Positions 1 to 8,805 of a stretch of 64,000 nucleotides of DNA are shown here, in pieces; positions within the stretch are counted from its first letter, which is position 1, and each line of letters opens with the position of its first letter. Source of the DNA: Clostridia bacterium (GTDB lineage Bacteria; Bacillota; Clostridia; Oscillospirales; CAG-272); the NCBI GenBank assembly GCA_017416185.1, contig JAFQDF010000008.1:62001-126000 (forward strand). The letters run 5' to 3'. A program made the position numbers and the translations under genes. Below the pieces are notes generated by a model. That model had not been told where the DNA came from. It did no database searches and saw only the letters and a program-made list of their open reading frames with translations.

Positions 1-145
1 AAGGTACATTTTCAGTTATCTTAGCGGTTTCGCGCCAGTATTCAGGCTCGCTTGTGAACTGATCACAGGCAACCACAGACCATTTATTGTAATCGTAATT
101 TACAGGCAGAAGAATATCTGCAGGATAAAATCCAATGTTATTCAT
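1..145 (-). CDS. DUF1015 family protein (5' end only)
   Basis: Only the first 48 codons are inside the window; the gene continues off the left edge. The N-terminus begins MNNIGFYPADILLPVNYD and continues with WSVVACDQFTSEPEYW, the characteristic opening of DUF1015 proteins. The start is the ATG read from the complement at 145-143, with GAAAGGAA about 8 bases upstream. DUF1015 proteins have no firmly established function. In many Clostridia they lie beside serC and serA; here those genes are about 50 kb away. It is divergent from the CAP/SLH gene that follows. Confidence 0.75.
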   Translation of the reverse strand, partial: MNNIGFYPADILLPVNYDYNKWSVVACDQFTSEPEYWRETAKITENVP

Positions 146-211
146 AACTATGTTCCTTTCAAAATTTTATATTCATTTTAGCATATTAATCGTATCTTTT
201 CAAGATGTTTA

Positions 212-240
212 TTGACTTTGTGTTGCTTATGATGTAAAAT
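212..240 (+). promoter_or_regulatory. Probable sigma-A promoter for the CAP/SLH gene
   Basis: TTGACT (212-217) and TAAAAT (235-240) are separated by 17 bases. The predicted start site falls near 247, almost on top of the GGAGG ribosome binding site, so the mRNA leader would be only about 12 bases. Alternatively transcription starts further upstream. Confidence 0.45.
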
Positions 241-258
241 GTAGACGGAGGAATGATG

Positions 259-1488
259 ATGAAGCGTTTTTTATCTTTTGTTTTTATATTTATTTTATTG
301 ATACCTGCTGTTTGCAGCAACGTATCTGCGTTTAGCTATACTCAGATTGCAAGTGAAAACGAGTGGCAACTGTTAGAGCTGATCAATCGCGAAAGAAGAG
401 AAGCGGTTTCTATGTATGTGGATCTTCAAAATGCAGCCGGTAAACGTTCTCAGGAGCTTCTTTCCAACCTAAGCCATTACAGACCTGACGGTTCAGCTTG
501 GTATACTGTTCTTACAGCTAATAAGATAGATTATGACAGCAATTGTTATGAGATAATAGGTGCGAATTTTAAGGATGCTGAATCCTTTCTGGCTTCCGTT
601 CTCAGATCTGATATGAAGGATAAGCTTCTTGATGGCGGCTGTCATATTGGTGTTGGTTATACCGGCTCTGAATCCGCAAAGAACAAAAATGCCTGGTGTA
701 TCATAGGTGTTAGTTGTGAGGGTATCGACTCAATAGCACTGCATTATGATGATATTCATATTACGGCAGGAGGTGACCTGTCTTCTGCGGATATTATACT
801 TGAAGCAGAATGTGAGCATACAAAATCATATATGCAGACACTACCGTATATGATAAGCGGTTACGACAAGTACAAGATAGGTACTCAGTTTCTTACCGTA
901 ACGTATAAAAACAAGTCTGCTGAGGTCGTAATTACCAACGATTATAAGGATGTAAGGCCGGGACAATGGTATTATGATCCCATAATGAACTGTACTGAGC
1001 AGGGTTACTATTCAGGTATGGGCAACGGTAGTTTTTCACCTTCCGGGCAGATGACAAGAGAGATGTTTGTTACCGTTCTTGGAAATCTTGCAGGAATAGA
1101 TGAATCAAGATATACCGGTACAAGTTTTAATGACGTAAAAGCCGGCAGATGGTCAGCACCTTATATCAAATGGGCATCCGACAACGGTATTGTGTCCGGA
1201 TATAAAGACGGTAGCTTTGCTCCTGCTAAAGGAATTACCCGTCAAGAGATATGCTCTGTTGTAAAACGTTATCTTGATATATCCAATATAACAATAGATC
1301 GTACAAATGCTGAAAAAGAGTTTTCGGATAACGGTAAAATAGCTTTTTGGGCAAAGGAAGCGGTGGTTTACTGCCAGACAAGAGGTATCATTTCTGGTGA
1401 TGCCAAGGGAGCCTTTAATCCCACCAATACAGCCACAAGGGCTGAAGTTGCGGTGATAATAACCAATCTTGATAATAAAATGAAATGA
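259..1488 (+). CDS. Secreted CAP (SCP-like) domain protein with three SLH domains
   Basis: Exported surface protein. Three consecutive ATGs (253, 256, 259) are possible; 259 is preferred because it lies 7 bases after GGAGG, giving MKRFLSFVFIFILLIPA as a signal peptide ending near VSA. Counting from 253, residues about 37-155 look like a CAP domain (LLELINRERREA, then a SHYRPDGSAWYTV stretch). About 170-230 is a linker with a beta-rich Ig-like segment (YKIGTQFLTVTYKN). Three S-layer homology repeats follow at about 232-285, 293-345 and 357-411, each with an xDV..W or equivalent opening and a G.(F)xP...TR motif. SLH domains bind the secondary cell-wall polymer, so the protein is probably wall-attached. 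The role of CAP domains in bacteria is not settled. It is monocistronic, converging on valS across a shared terminator. Confidence 0.85.
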   Translation: MKRFLSFVFIFILLIPAVCSNVSAFSYTQIASENEWQLLELINRERREAVSMYVDLQNAAGKRSQELLSNLSHYRPDGSAWYTVLTANKIDYDSNCYEIIGANFKDAESFLASVLRSDMKDKLLDGGCHIGVGYTGSESAKNKNAWCIIGVSCEGIDSIALHYDDIHITAGGDLSSADIILEAECEHTKSYMQTLPYMISGYDKYKIGTQFLTVTYKNKSAEVVITNDYKDVRPGQWYYDPIMNCTEQGYYSGMGNGSFSPSGQMTREMFVTVLGNLAGIDESRYTGTSFNDVKAGRWSAPYIKWASDNGIVSGYKDGSFAPAKGITRQEICSVVKRYLDISNITIDRTNAEKEFSDNGKIAFWAKEAVVYCQTRGIISGDAKGAFNPTNTATRAEVAVIITNLDNKMK

Positions 1489-1509
1489 GCAGTCATTTGA
1501 CTGCTCATT
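1484..1509. terminator. Bidirectional terminator between CAP/SLH gene and valS
   Basis: A perfect inverted repeat with 11-13 paired bases (ATGAGCAGTCA and its complement around a two-base loop) is flanked by A-rich and T-rich sequence. It lies exactly between two convergent stop codons and overlaps the plus-strand TGA. Confidence 0.8.
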
Positions 1510-1514
1510 TATAT

Positions 1515-4154
1515 TTATTTCTGGATCTTGGCGATAGCTGTTTCAACGCCTGCAAGTACGTCCTTATACTTAGCCAGCTTTGCTTTTTCACCTTCGACAA
1601 CTGCTGCGGGAGCCTTGGCAACAAAGCCTTCGTTGCCTAACTTCTTTTCAAGTCTTTCTATTTCACCGATAGTCTTTTCGCGTTCCTTGTTAAGACGCTC
1701 AAGCTCCTTGTCCATGTCAAGAACCTCTGCAAGAGGAATGAATACGGTACAGGAGGGAGTAACTATCTGAACAGCATCACTGTCGGCATATTCGGATACT
1801 ACCTCAACCTCGGAAGCAGATGCAAGTCTCTGGAAGAATACGAAAGTTTCATTGTTGAATATGTCGGTATGCTCTGTAACGATGTAGTTCTTTGCCTTCT
1901 TTGAAGGAGGAACGTTCATTTCGTTACGGCGAACACGGATAGCCTTGATAGCTTCGATAAGTGCGTTCATCTTAGCTTCATCCTCAGGGAAGTTGAGACA
2001 CTCACACGCCGTGGGATATTCGGAGATCATAATAGACTCACCCTCGTGAGGAAGGGTCTGCCATATCTCCTCTGTAATAAAGGGCATAAAGGGATGCAGA
2101 AGCTTAAGCGTGTTGGAAAGTACATAGGAGATAACCTGCTGAGCGGACTTAGAGCCTGCATTAAGTCTGGGCTTAAGAAGCTCTATATACCAGTCGCAGA
2201 AGATATCCCAGATAAAGTCGTAAAGCTTGGAGAGAGCTACACCCAGCTCATAATTCTCAATGTTCTGAGTAACCTCACTTACAAGACGGTTATAGAGAGA
2301 CAGGATCCACTTGTCCTCGATCTGCATTTCAGAAACGTCCGGAAGCTCAAGCTTCTCAATATCAAGATTCATAAGAACGAATCTTGCGGCATTCCAAACC
2401 TTATTGTTGAAGTTTCTTGCTGCCTCGATCTTTTCGGGAGAGTATCTCATATCGTTTCCGGGTGAGTTACCGGTAGCCAGAGCAAATCTGAGTGCATCCG
2501 CACCGTATTTCTCTATTTCAACCAGAGGATCTATACCGTTACCCAAAGATTTTGACATCTTACGTCCCTGAGCGTCACGTACAAGACCGTGGATGAATAC
2601 GTCCGGGAAGGGAATAGCTTCCTTTGTATCCTTACCCTCCATCGTATCAAGGGACATAAAGATCATCTTGGATACCCAGAAGGTGATAATGTCATATGCT
2701 GTAACAAGAACGTTTGTAGGATAGTAGTAATTGAGTTCCTTTGTATCCTCAGGCCAACCAAGGGTAGAGAAGGGCCAGAGTGCCGAGGAGAACCAGGTGT
2801 CAAGAACGTCATCCTCCTGCTTGATGTTGGTACTCTTACACTTAACACATTCGTGTACGTCTGTTTCGGAAACCATAACCTCGCCGCAATCCTTACAGTA
2901 ATAAGCGGGGATACGGTGACCCCACCAAAGCTGACGGGAGATACACCAATCGTGGATGTTCTCCATCCAATGGAGATAATTCTTGGAGAAACGGTCTGGA
3001 ATATATCTGATGTCGCCTTCTTTAACGACCTTGATCGCAGGTTCTGCAAGGGGCTTCATTTTTACGAACCACTGCTTTGATGCAAGAGGCTCGATAACCG
3101 TACCGCAACGGTAACAGTGTGCAACGTTATGGCTGTGTTTTTCGGTCTTAACAAGGTAACCTTCAGCCTCGAGATCTGCAACCAAAGCCTTTCTTGCTTC
3201 GTAACGGTCCATACCCTTGTATTTTCCGCCTGCCTCTGTGATCTTACCGTCCTCGTCTATGGCAAATATCATAGGCAGATCGTGGCGTGTGCCTACCTCA
3301 AAGTCGTTAGGGTCGTGGCAGGGTGTGATCTTAACACAGCCTGTACCGAATTCCTTTTCAACGTACTCGTCTGCTATAACGGGAATCTCGCGGTCTGTCA
3401 TAGGCAGCTTGAGCATCTTGCCGATAAGGTGAGTATATCTTTCGTCCTCAGGATGAACTGCAACTGCAGTGTCACCAAACATTGTTTCGGGACGGGTGGT
3501 AGCTATGGTTAGGTATTCGTCGGTACCTACGATAGGGTATCTGATATGCCAGAAGGAACCCTCGAGATCCTTGTATTCAACCTCTGCATCAGAAAGAGCA
3601 GTGTTGCAGTGAGGACACCAGTTGGTGATACGAAGACCTCTGTAGATAAGACCCTTGTCGTAGAGACGTACAAAAGTCTTCTTAACGGCAGCAGAAAGAG
3701 TATCGCTCATCGTGAAGGCTTCTCTTGTCCAGTCGCAGGAGGAGCCTAACTTTTTGAGCTGACCGATGATAGTACCGCCGTACTGCTCCTTCCACTGCCA
3801 TACCAGTTTAAGGAATTCCTCACGGCCGATATCGTGACGGGTAAGCCCCTGTTCCTTTCTTAGAACCTCTTCTACCTTGATCTGTGTTGCAATACCTGCA
3901 TGGTCACAGCCGGGAACCCAGAGGGTAGAATAACCCTGCATACGCTTGGTACGGATGATGATATCCTGAAGTGTATTGTTCAGGGCGTGTCCCATATGGA
4001 GCTGACCTGTTACGTTAGGCGGGGGAATAACGATAGAGAAGGGCTTTTTGTTTTCATCCATTTCGGGGGTAAAGTAACCGTTATCACACCAAAACTGATA
4101 TAAACGGTCCTCTATCTCCGCAGGAGAATAGGTTTTGTTTAGTTCTTTTTTCAT
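1515..4154 (-). CDS. valS: Valyl-tRNA synthetase
   Basis: Class I aminoacyl-tRNA synthetase that charges tRNA-Val in the cytoplasm. It has 879 residues, normal for bacterial ValRS. The HIGH signature is HMGH at residues 53-56 in [14 protein letters not shown], and the KMSKS signature is at about residue 532 ([14 protein letters not shown]). The middle carries the CP1 editing insert with [18 protein letters not shown], and a zinc-binding-like CKDCGEV...CVKC stretch is present. The last ~65 residues form the charged coiled-coil tail typical of ValRS ([16 protein letters not shown]). Expression is controlled by the valine T-box directly upstream. The start ATG at 4154 is preceded by AGGAGA. Confidence 0.98.
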   Translation of the reverse strand: MKKELNKTYSPAEIEDRLYQFWCDNGYFTPEMDENKKPFSIVIPPPNVTGQLHMGHALNNTLQDIIIRTKRMQGYSTLWVPGCDHAGIATQIKVEEVLRKEQGLTRHDIGREEFLKLVWQWKEQYGGTIIGQLKKLGSSCDWTREAFTMSDTLSAAVKKTFVRLYDKGLIYRGLRITNWCPHCNTALSDAEVEYKDLEGSFWHIRYPIVGTDEYLTIATTRPETMFGDTAVAVHPEDERYTHLIGKMLKLPMTDREIPVIADEYVEKEFGTGCVKITPCHDPNDFEVGTRHDLPMIFAIDEDGKITEAGGKYKGMDRYEARKALVADLEAEGYLVKTEKHSHNVAHCYRCGTVIEPLASKQWFVKMKPLAEPAIKVVKEGDIRYIPDRFSKNYLHWMENIHDWCISRQLWWGHRIPAYYCKDCGEVMVSETDVHECVKCKSTNIKQEDDVLDTWFSSALWPFSTLGWPEDTKELNYYYPTNVLVTAYDIITFWVSKMIFMSLDTMEGKDTKEAIPFPDVFIHGLVRDAQGRKMSKSLGNGIDPLVEIEKYGADALRFALATGNSPGNDMRYSPEKIEAARNFNNKVWNAARFVLMNLDIEKLELPDVSEMQIEDKWILSLYNRLVSEVTQNIENYELGVALSKLYDFIWDIFCDWYIELLKPRLNAGSKSAQQVISYVLSNTLKLLHPFMPFITEEIWQTLPHEGESIMISEYPTACECLNFPEDEAKMNALIEAIKAIRVRRNEMNVPPSKKAKNYIVTEHTDIFNNETFVFFQRLASASEVEVVSEYADSDAVQIVTPSCTVFIPLAEVLDMDKELERLNKEREKTIGEIERLEKKLGNEGFVAKAPAAVVEGEKAKLAKYKDVLAGVETAIAKIQK

Positions 4155-4180
4155 TATATGTCTCCTTTAATCATTTATAA

Positions 4181-4396
4181 AATAAAAGGCACCCTGATAT
4201 AACATCAGGGCGCCGTAAAACGCTGTACCACCTGAATTCGTCCGCGAAGACGCACTCTTTCCTTGCTGTAACGGGCAGGCCCCGTCAACTCATGGGCAAC
4301 TTCGCAGGGGAAATAACAGATGCTCGCAGCTAAGACATCTTTCTCTGGAATTATTTCTTGTCCCGGTACTACTCCCAATCAACGCTGACATTGTGA
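4181..4396 (-). promoter_or_regulatory. T-box riboswitch, valine specifier, upstream of valS
   Basis: Read on the minus strand. The invariant T-box appears as AGGTGGTACAGCG (complement of 4221-4233), followed directly by the terminator hairpin. Stem I can be followed: TGGG pairs with CCCA around a specifier loop whose 5' side is AGTAGTA and whose 3' side reads GCGAAGTTGCCCA. The triplet immediately after GAA is GTT (complement of 4298-4300), a valine codon, which agrees with the downstream gene. Uncharged tRNA-Val would pair here and with the T-box to stabilise the antiterminator. The leader fills the ~300-base gap between valS and its upstream neighbour. Confidence 0.93.
4182..4214 (-). terminator. 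T-box-controlled intrinsic terminator
   Basis: On the minus strand, GGCGCCCTGATG, a short loop and CATCAGGGTGCC (with TATA in the loop) form a long hairpin followed by TTTTATTTT. The 5' arm adjoins the T-box sequence, as expected for a terminator that competes with an antiterminator. Confidence 0.88.
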
Positions 4397-4425
4397 ATTT
4401 TAACATATTACGTCTGATTTGTCAA
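4397..4425 (-). promoter_or_regulatory. Sigma-A promoter of the valS leader
   Basis: On the minus strand, consensus TTGACA (complement of 4420-4425), a 17-base spacer and TAAAAT (complement of 4397-4402). Transcription would begin near 4390, at the foot of T-box stem I. Confidence 0.85.
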
Positions 4426-4452
4426 TAATCAAAACGAAATAGATATTCTTTA

Positions 4453-5553
4453 TTATCTGAAGGACGAACTGTTGTTAAGAACGATTGAACTGTACAAAAA
4501 TAGCACATCGGCATCCTTAAAATTTACGAAATAACCAATCGCATCACTATATACATATCTGATATCTATTAGTGTGGTCTTAGAATAGCCCTGAGCGATC
4601 AATGGCAACAGGCTTGCTCCGAAGGAATCACGAAATACGATCAGCTCACGATCATTAGCTACCGTAGGATTCTCGATTATCTGTACAGCTTTCGCGCCGG
4701 ACAGGAATATTTCATAGGGATCCTTGGATTTAGCTTTAGTTAAATCATAAACAACACCCTCTTCAGGCTTGCCGAGATCGTTTATATTGGTAACCTTGAA
4801 TTCGTTGATAATATCATTTGTAAGATATGTTATCGTATCTGATCGAACAGGAAGGGCATACTGTCCGCAATATACACCGTAAAAAGGCTCTGTCAGCTGG
4901 TTTTCGGTATAATGCGATGGTATTTCAATATTTAGTTTGTCTGCAAAGATCCTTGCGACATCAATGAGATTTTCCTGTTTCCAATGTGTGTCTGTATAGT
5001 AGTAATCTTCAATACTCAGATTTTCTTTCAAGTCAATGTGCTCCATGTACGGAAGTTTGTTCTTCATATATTCAGACATTTGATTATAATCAATGTGAAG
5101 ATATCCGCTATCCGTGGCCAGAAAATAATTTTTATCAGGGATCAAGCTGAAATAGATATTATCGGATACGTCGAGGAACTTGTCGTTGATCTTGTTGAAT
5201 TTATCCACAGCATTATCAATCATATTCTCATTTAATGGATATTCGATTTTTGATAAATGTCCCTTTGCTTTAAATACTTTGTTATTGTCCTTTTTTAAGA
5301 AAATGTTTTGTTCGCTGAAGGCTTTTATTCCTCTAAATATATCGCGCAGAGGAAATTGATCCAGAGTGTAGCCTTCAAATTCTTTCATAAATTCACCTGA
5401 TAACACTGTTTTAATACTTAACTCAGGGAATTTCTCAAGGTAACGTCGTTCGCTGTCCGAAAAACGTGTTTGTGGTTTTAATATTGCAAATATGCAAAAA
5501 ACGCCTAAAATCAGTGCTAGAAGGAAAACTGTAATGATGTTTTTAATTTTCAT
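4453..5553 (-). CDS. DHHW-family / AlgX-AlgJ-like SGNH acyltransferase partner protein
   Basis: Membrane-anchored extracytoplasmic protein, 366 residues. One N-terminal transmembrane segment (IITVFLLALILGVFCIFAIL) is followed by a domain typical of DHHW (Pfam) proteins: FSDSERRYLEKFPELS near the start, YYYTDTHWKQENLIDVA in the middle (the D-x-H-W motif) and FRDSFGASLLPL near the end, which carries the likely nucleophilic serine. In AlgJ/AlgX-like proteins the Asp-His and Ser form an SGNH-type catalytic set that moves acetyl groups to a surface polysaccharide. The gene lies 9 bases after the MBOAT gene, so the two are co-transcribed and probably form one O-acetylation system. The polymer substrate is unknown. 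Confidence 0.82.
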   Translation of the reverse strand: MKIKNIITVFLLALILGVFCIFAILKPQTRFSDSERRYLEKFPELSIKTVLSGEFMKEFEGYTLDQFPLRDIFRGIKAFSEQNIFLKKDNNKVFKAKGHLSKIEYPLNENMIDNAVDKFNKINDKFLDVSDNIYFSLIPDKNYFLATDSGYLHIDYNQMSEYMKNKLPYMEHIDLKENLSIEDYYYTDTHWKQENLIDVARIFADKLNIEIPSHYTENQLTEPFYGVYCGQYALPVRSDTITYLTNDIINEFKVTNINDLGKPEEGVVYDLTKAKSKDPYEIFLSGAKAVQIIENPTVANDRELIVFRDSFGASLLPLIAQGYSKTTLIDIRYVYSDAIGYFVNFKDADVLFLYSSIVLNNSSSFR

Positions 5554-5562
5554 TTTTACCTC

Positions 5563-6942
5563 CTAAAATCTGAAATACAGAAATGGGTTAAATGAACCGT
5601 CAATAAGATAGGCCGTACACATAATCAGAAGAATTGCGAGGAAAATAGGTTCAACGTGTTCAGCTGCCGTAATTCTGCTTATCAGTTTCTTTGGCAATGG
5701 GGTAGATCCTATAATCGCAACGAATATAACAATCGCATAGCTTCTTAGATAATAGTAAAATTCTGCTGATACAAAGGTGTGAGCACCGTAACCAAAGAGA
5801 CCCCCAACGTATACAAGCGCCTCTTTGATGTCAGCTGCATTGAATAATACAAAGCTGATCATAACGAGAAACAATACGTAAATATGAGAAACTATACGAT
5901 GTTTATCAAGAAACTTTTTCAGAACAAATTTTTCAAGCAGTAACAGAACTGCAAAATACAATCCCCATATAATGAAATTCCAGGCTGCACCGTGCCAGAA
6001 ACCTGTAAACATCCATACTACAAAGATATTCCTTATAAATTTGATATTATTTACACGGTTGCCGCCTAAAGGGATGTATACGTAGTCTCTGAACCATGAG
6101 CCGAGGGATATATGCCAACGGCGCCAGAATTCGGTAATACTCCTTGAAATATAGGGATAATTGAAATTCTCCATAAATTTAAAACCGAAAATACTTCCCA
6201 AACCGATAGCCATATCACTATAACCCGAGAAATCAAAGTAAATATGAAGGGTAAATGCAATTGCATAAAGCCAGAAGAACAATATAGATTTGTCGTTTGA
6301 TGACTTAAAAATATCGCAAAGCTCACCCAAAGCGTTTGCGATAAGAATCTTCTTTGAGAGCCCTATTATGAATCTTCTGATTCCATATGCCGCTTTTTCA
6401 AAAGAATGAGTTCTGTACTTAAGCTGTGTCTCTATATCTGTATATCTTACAATAGGTCCTGCAATCAGCTGGGGAAAGAAGGAAATATATGCGGCAAGGT
6501 TTATAAAGTTTCTCTGAGCCTTTGTATCACCGCGGTATACATCAATGTTGTAGCTTGTAAGCTGAAAGGTATAAAAGCTTATACCAATGGGAAGTGCTAT
6601 TTCCAAGAGGGGTATCGATAGACCTGTTATGGCATTAAAGTTTGTAATGAAGAAATCTACGTATTTGAAATAGCAAAGCATTCCAAAGCCAACCAAAAGT
6701 GATAGGGTAAGCCATAACTTACGCCTACCGCTATGGTTCTCGTTTTCGGTCAGAAGTCCCAAAATGTAACTTGCAATAACTGCAATAAACATTATAAGAA
6801 CGTATCTCGGTTCACCCCAAGCATAAAACAGAAAGCTTGCAAGCATCAGAAGTGTGTTCTTGAGAGCCTTCGGTGTGATGAAGTAAAGCAATAAAACTAT
6901 CGGAAGAAAATAATACAGAAAAGGGATACTCGAAAATAACAT
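5563..6942 (-). CDS. MBOAT family O-acyltransferase (AlgI/DltB-like)
   Basis: Polytopic membrane protein of 459 residues that passes acyl groups, normally acetyl, across the membrane for modification of an exported polysaccharide. Family features are FDFSGYSDMAIGLGSIFGF, then FWRRWHISLGSWFRDYVYIP and FTGFWHGAAWNFIIWG. The histidines in WRRWH and FWHGA match the conserved MBOAT histidine positions, the latter being the proposed catalytic one. There are about ten hydrophobic segments. It is the upstream gene of a two-gene unit with the DHHW protein. Length and motifs fit AlgI better than DltB, and no dltA/C/D genes are nearby. Confidence 0.92.
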   Translation of the reverse strand: MLFSSIPFLYYFLPIVLLLYFITPKALKNTLLMLASFLFYAWGEPRYVLIMFIAVIASYILGLLTENENHSGRRKLWLTLSLLVGFGMLCYFKYVDFFITNFNAITGLSIPLLEIALPIGISFYTFQLTSYNIDVYRGDTKAQRNFINLAAYISFFPQLIAGPIVRYTDIETQLKYRTHSFEKAAYGIRRFIIGLSKKILIANALGELCDIFKSSNDKSILFFWLYAIAFTLHIYFDFSGYSDMAIGLGSIFGFKFMENFNYPYISRSITEFWRRWHISLGSWFRDYVYIPLGGNRVNNIKFIRNIFVVWMFTGFWHGAAWNFIIWGLYFAVLLLLEKFVLKKFLDKHRIVSHIYVLFLVMISFVLFNAADIKEALVYVGGLFGYGAHTFVSAEFYYYLRSYAIVIFVAIIGSTPLPKKLISRITAAEHVEPIFLAILLIMCTAYLIDGSFNPFLYFRF

Positions 6943-6959
6943 AGTTACCTCTAAGAATT

Positions 6960-6981
6960 AAGGGTGCATTGCTGCACCCTT
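6960..6981. terminator. Hairpin between lipoprotein and MBOAT genes
   Basis: AAGGGTGCA and TGCACCCTT flank a four-base loop. It lies just after the lipoprotein stop on the minus strand. The T-run on that strand is poor (TTAATTCTT), so termination may be partial and read-through into the MBOAT gene is possible. Confidence 0.5.
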
Positions 6982-7004
6982 ATTTTATCTGATAAATGTA
7001 ATGA

Positions 7005-7685
7005 TTATTCAGCCATCTCTCCGTCGAAAGCAGCGGGTATCTCTACATCGCCCATATCGACGTCCATATCGTCTTGAACCATATCATCAGGCTGTCCGGC
7101 GTCAAAGGACATAGGAGCCATCACGAACATAACCTTATTTCCCTCTGTAGCGGTAGCAACCTCGTCGGCTGCAACACAGATATTCCATCTGAGATCAGCA
7201 TTAGCCTCCAGATCGGAAGCAAAAGCGTTTGCATCAACGCCGTCACCTACTGTGAATACGTAACCAACAAAAGCGATAGAACCGATCATAGGTGCAAAGG
7301 TGACACACTCGGTAAATCCCTTCACCTCATAGTTACCAAAGCCGTTGAGGACACCTTGCTCCATAGGCATAGTTAAAACTCCGATGGGGGAAAGAACATT
7401 GCTCGAAGCAAGCGCATCGGCAATAGCCTGAGCATCGAGGGAGGGGTCGGTTGTGAGTTGCTTGAACTCAGAAACAAGAGCCTGTGCTACGCTTTCGCTA
7501 TTTGCTGCGGGTGCTTCAGGTACTTCCTCGGTTTCGTTGTCAGACTTATCGTCGGTATCATTTGCTTCGGTGTTCAGTGTAGGTTCGTTGTTTTCGGGCG
7601 TTTCGGGTGTTTCTGTTTTCTTTGTGCATGCAACTACAGAAATGGCAAGCACGATTGTTAAAAGTAATGCGATGATCTTCTTCAT
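7005..7685 (-). CDS. Lipoprotein of unknown function, acidic linker
   Basis: 226 residues. MKKIIALLLTIVLAISVVAC is a type II signal peptide with the lipobox cysteine at residue 20. A Thr/Glu/Asn/Asp-rich linker (about 21-62) leads to a globular part (about 65-195) with alternating hydrophobic stretches (SIAFVGYVFTVGDG, KVMFVMAPMSF), and the protein ends in an acidic tail. I do not recognise the family. It follows the anti-sigma-like gene by 18 bases, so it may belong to the ECF sigma operon or regulon and could report on an envelope signal; that is inference from position only. Confidence 0.8.
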   Translation of the reverse strand: MKKIIALLLTIVLAISVVACTKKTETPETPENNEPTLNTEANDTDDKSDNETEEVPEAPAANSESVAQALVSEFKQLTTDPSLDAQAIADALASSNVLSPIGVLTMPMEQGVLNGFGNYEVKGFTECVTFAPMIGSIAFVGYVFTVGDGVDANAFASDLEANADLRWNICVAADEVATATEGNKVMFVMAPMSFDAGQPDDMVQDDMDVDMGDVEIPAAFDGEMAE

Positions 7686-7703
7686 TGTTTTGATCTCCTT
7701 AAA

Positions 7704-8162
7704 TTATTTTATGATAGACCAGCTACCATTGTTTTCATTGTAGGACAGTGAATAGACAGTAGTTTTAAATACATCCTTCACAGCAAGTGTGGGCTTCTCC
7801 TTAAGATCTGCTGTGAAACTCCATGTAAAATACAGATTTCCTCTGATGCTTTCACCATTATAGTTCTCAAGATTTCCATGCGAAACATAAATGGTCGAGG
7901 TACGATTAAGTTTAAGCTCTAAAGGAATTTGTATCATAATGCTTCGTGCAGAAGTTGGGAGCGAAGCGGTTACTGACACTGAAGGATTTGTTGACACAAC
8001 ATAAGTCGGAACAACTGCCATTATAATAACACATGCAACAAGGGAAATCAAGAGTTTCAGGTTAATTGTTTTCTTCGCCGTATTGTTCCTGAGAATTTTT
8101 GTTTTGAGATCAATAGGTGTTTTTATACTCTTATATGCTTGGGTGTATTTAAACTCTGACAT
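7704..8162 (-). CDS. Probable membrane anti-sigma factor
   Basis: 152 residues with one membrane segment (LKLLISLVACVIIMAVVPTYV, about 35-55) separating a short cytoplasmic N-terminus (FKYTQAYKSIKTPIDLKTKIL) from an outer domain of about 95 residues ending in LSYNENNGSWSIIK. This size and topology are usual for ECF-associated anti-sigma proteins of Clostridia, whose N-terminal segment binds the sigma factor. I see no zinc-binding HxxxCxxC motif. The start is one base beyond the sigma gene's stop codon, which indicates translational coupling. Assignment rests mainly on this position. Confidence 0.65.
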   Translation of the reverse strand: MSEFKYTQAYKSIKTPIDLKTKILRNNTAKKTINLKLLISLVACVIIMAVVPTYVVSTNPSVSVTASLPTSARSIMIQIPLELKLNRTSTIYVSHGNLENYNGESIRGNLYFTWSFTADLKEKPTLAVKDVFKTTVYSLSYNENNGSWSIIK

Positions 8163-8163
8163 T

Positions 8164-8658
8164 CTATTCCTCCTTTGTGAGTATTTCTCTTGTTAAATCT
8201 CTTGCTCTCATAAGCCTCATTTTAACTGCTGAGATACTAATATTCAATGCATGTGAACATTCTTCCACACTTAAGTCCTCGTAATAGTGAAGAATTATGA
8301 CATCTTTATATTTGACAGGAAGCTTGCTTAATGCATCGGTTAGATGAATATAGTCGTGTGCTATACTTTCCTCAGCTATCAAGTCTGGCATATCGTAGAT
8401 ATCAAGATGACTTCTTATTCTACGTCGACGTTCCAGATCATGGCAACGGTTGATGCAAACGCGTATCAACCACGATTTTATATGCTCCTGATCCTTAAAG
8501 CTTTGATTATATTGAGCGTATTTAACAAAAACGTCCTGACAGGCATCCTCTGCGTCTTCACGATTTGCGGTATGGGTAAGTGCTATTCTGAACAGCATAT
8601 CGCCGTACATGTCAAAAACATTTTCCAATGGAATGTATATGTGTTTATTTATAGTCAA
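8164..8658 (-). CDS. ECF-family RNA polymerase sigma factor
   Basis: 164 residues, the normal size for group 4 sigma factors. Region 2 spans about 12-77 (DMYGDMLFRIALTHTANRED, then ACQDVFVKYA and HIKSWLIRVCINRCHDLER). Region 4 spans about 108-160 (LSKLPVKYKDVIILHYYEDL, then SVEECSHALNISISAVKMRL). The chosen start is TTG at 8658-8656, 7 bases after AGGAGG; the first downstream ATG would cut into region 2. It is the first gene of a sigma / anti-sigma-like / lipoprotein unit. Autoregulation is plausible given the ECF-like promoter just upstream. Confidence 0.9.
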   Translation of the reverse strand: MTINKHIYIPLENVFDMYGDMLFRIALTHTANREDAEDACQDVFVKYAQYNQSFKDQEHIKSWLIRVCINRCHDLERRRRIRSHLDIYDMPDLIAEESIAHDYIHLTDALSKLPVKYKDVIILHYYEDLSVEECSHALNISISAVKMRLMRARDLTREILTKEE

Positions 8659-8677
8659 TGTCTGTCCTCCTATATTG

Positions 8678-8705
8678 TAAACGTTTTATGATTACAAAAG
8701 GTCAC
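8678..8705 (-). promoter_or_regulatory. Possible ECF-type autoregulatory promoter
   Basis: On the minus strand GTGACC (complement of 8700-8705), a 16-base spacer and CGTTTA (complement of 8678-8683) resemble the general -35 GNAACC-like / -10 CGT-like pattern of ECF promoters. The predicted start would coincide with AGGAGG, giving a very short leader, which lowers my confidence. Confidence 0.35.
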
Positions 8706-8805
8706 AAATAAATAATAACATTTTTTTGTATAATAAGCAAGACGGTATTTATCTGTCATTGACATAAATGTCTAAATATAATTCAATAAAAAAAGGAGAG
8801 ATATG

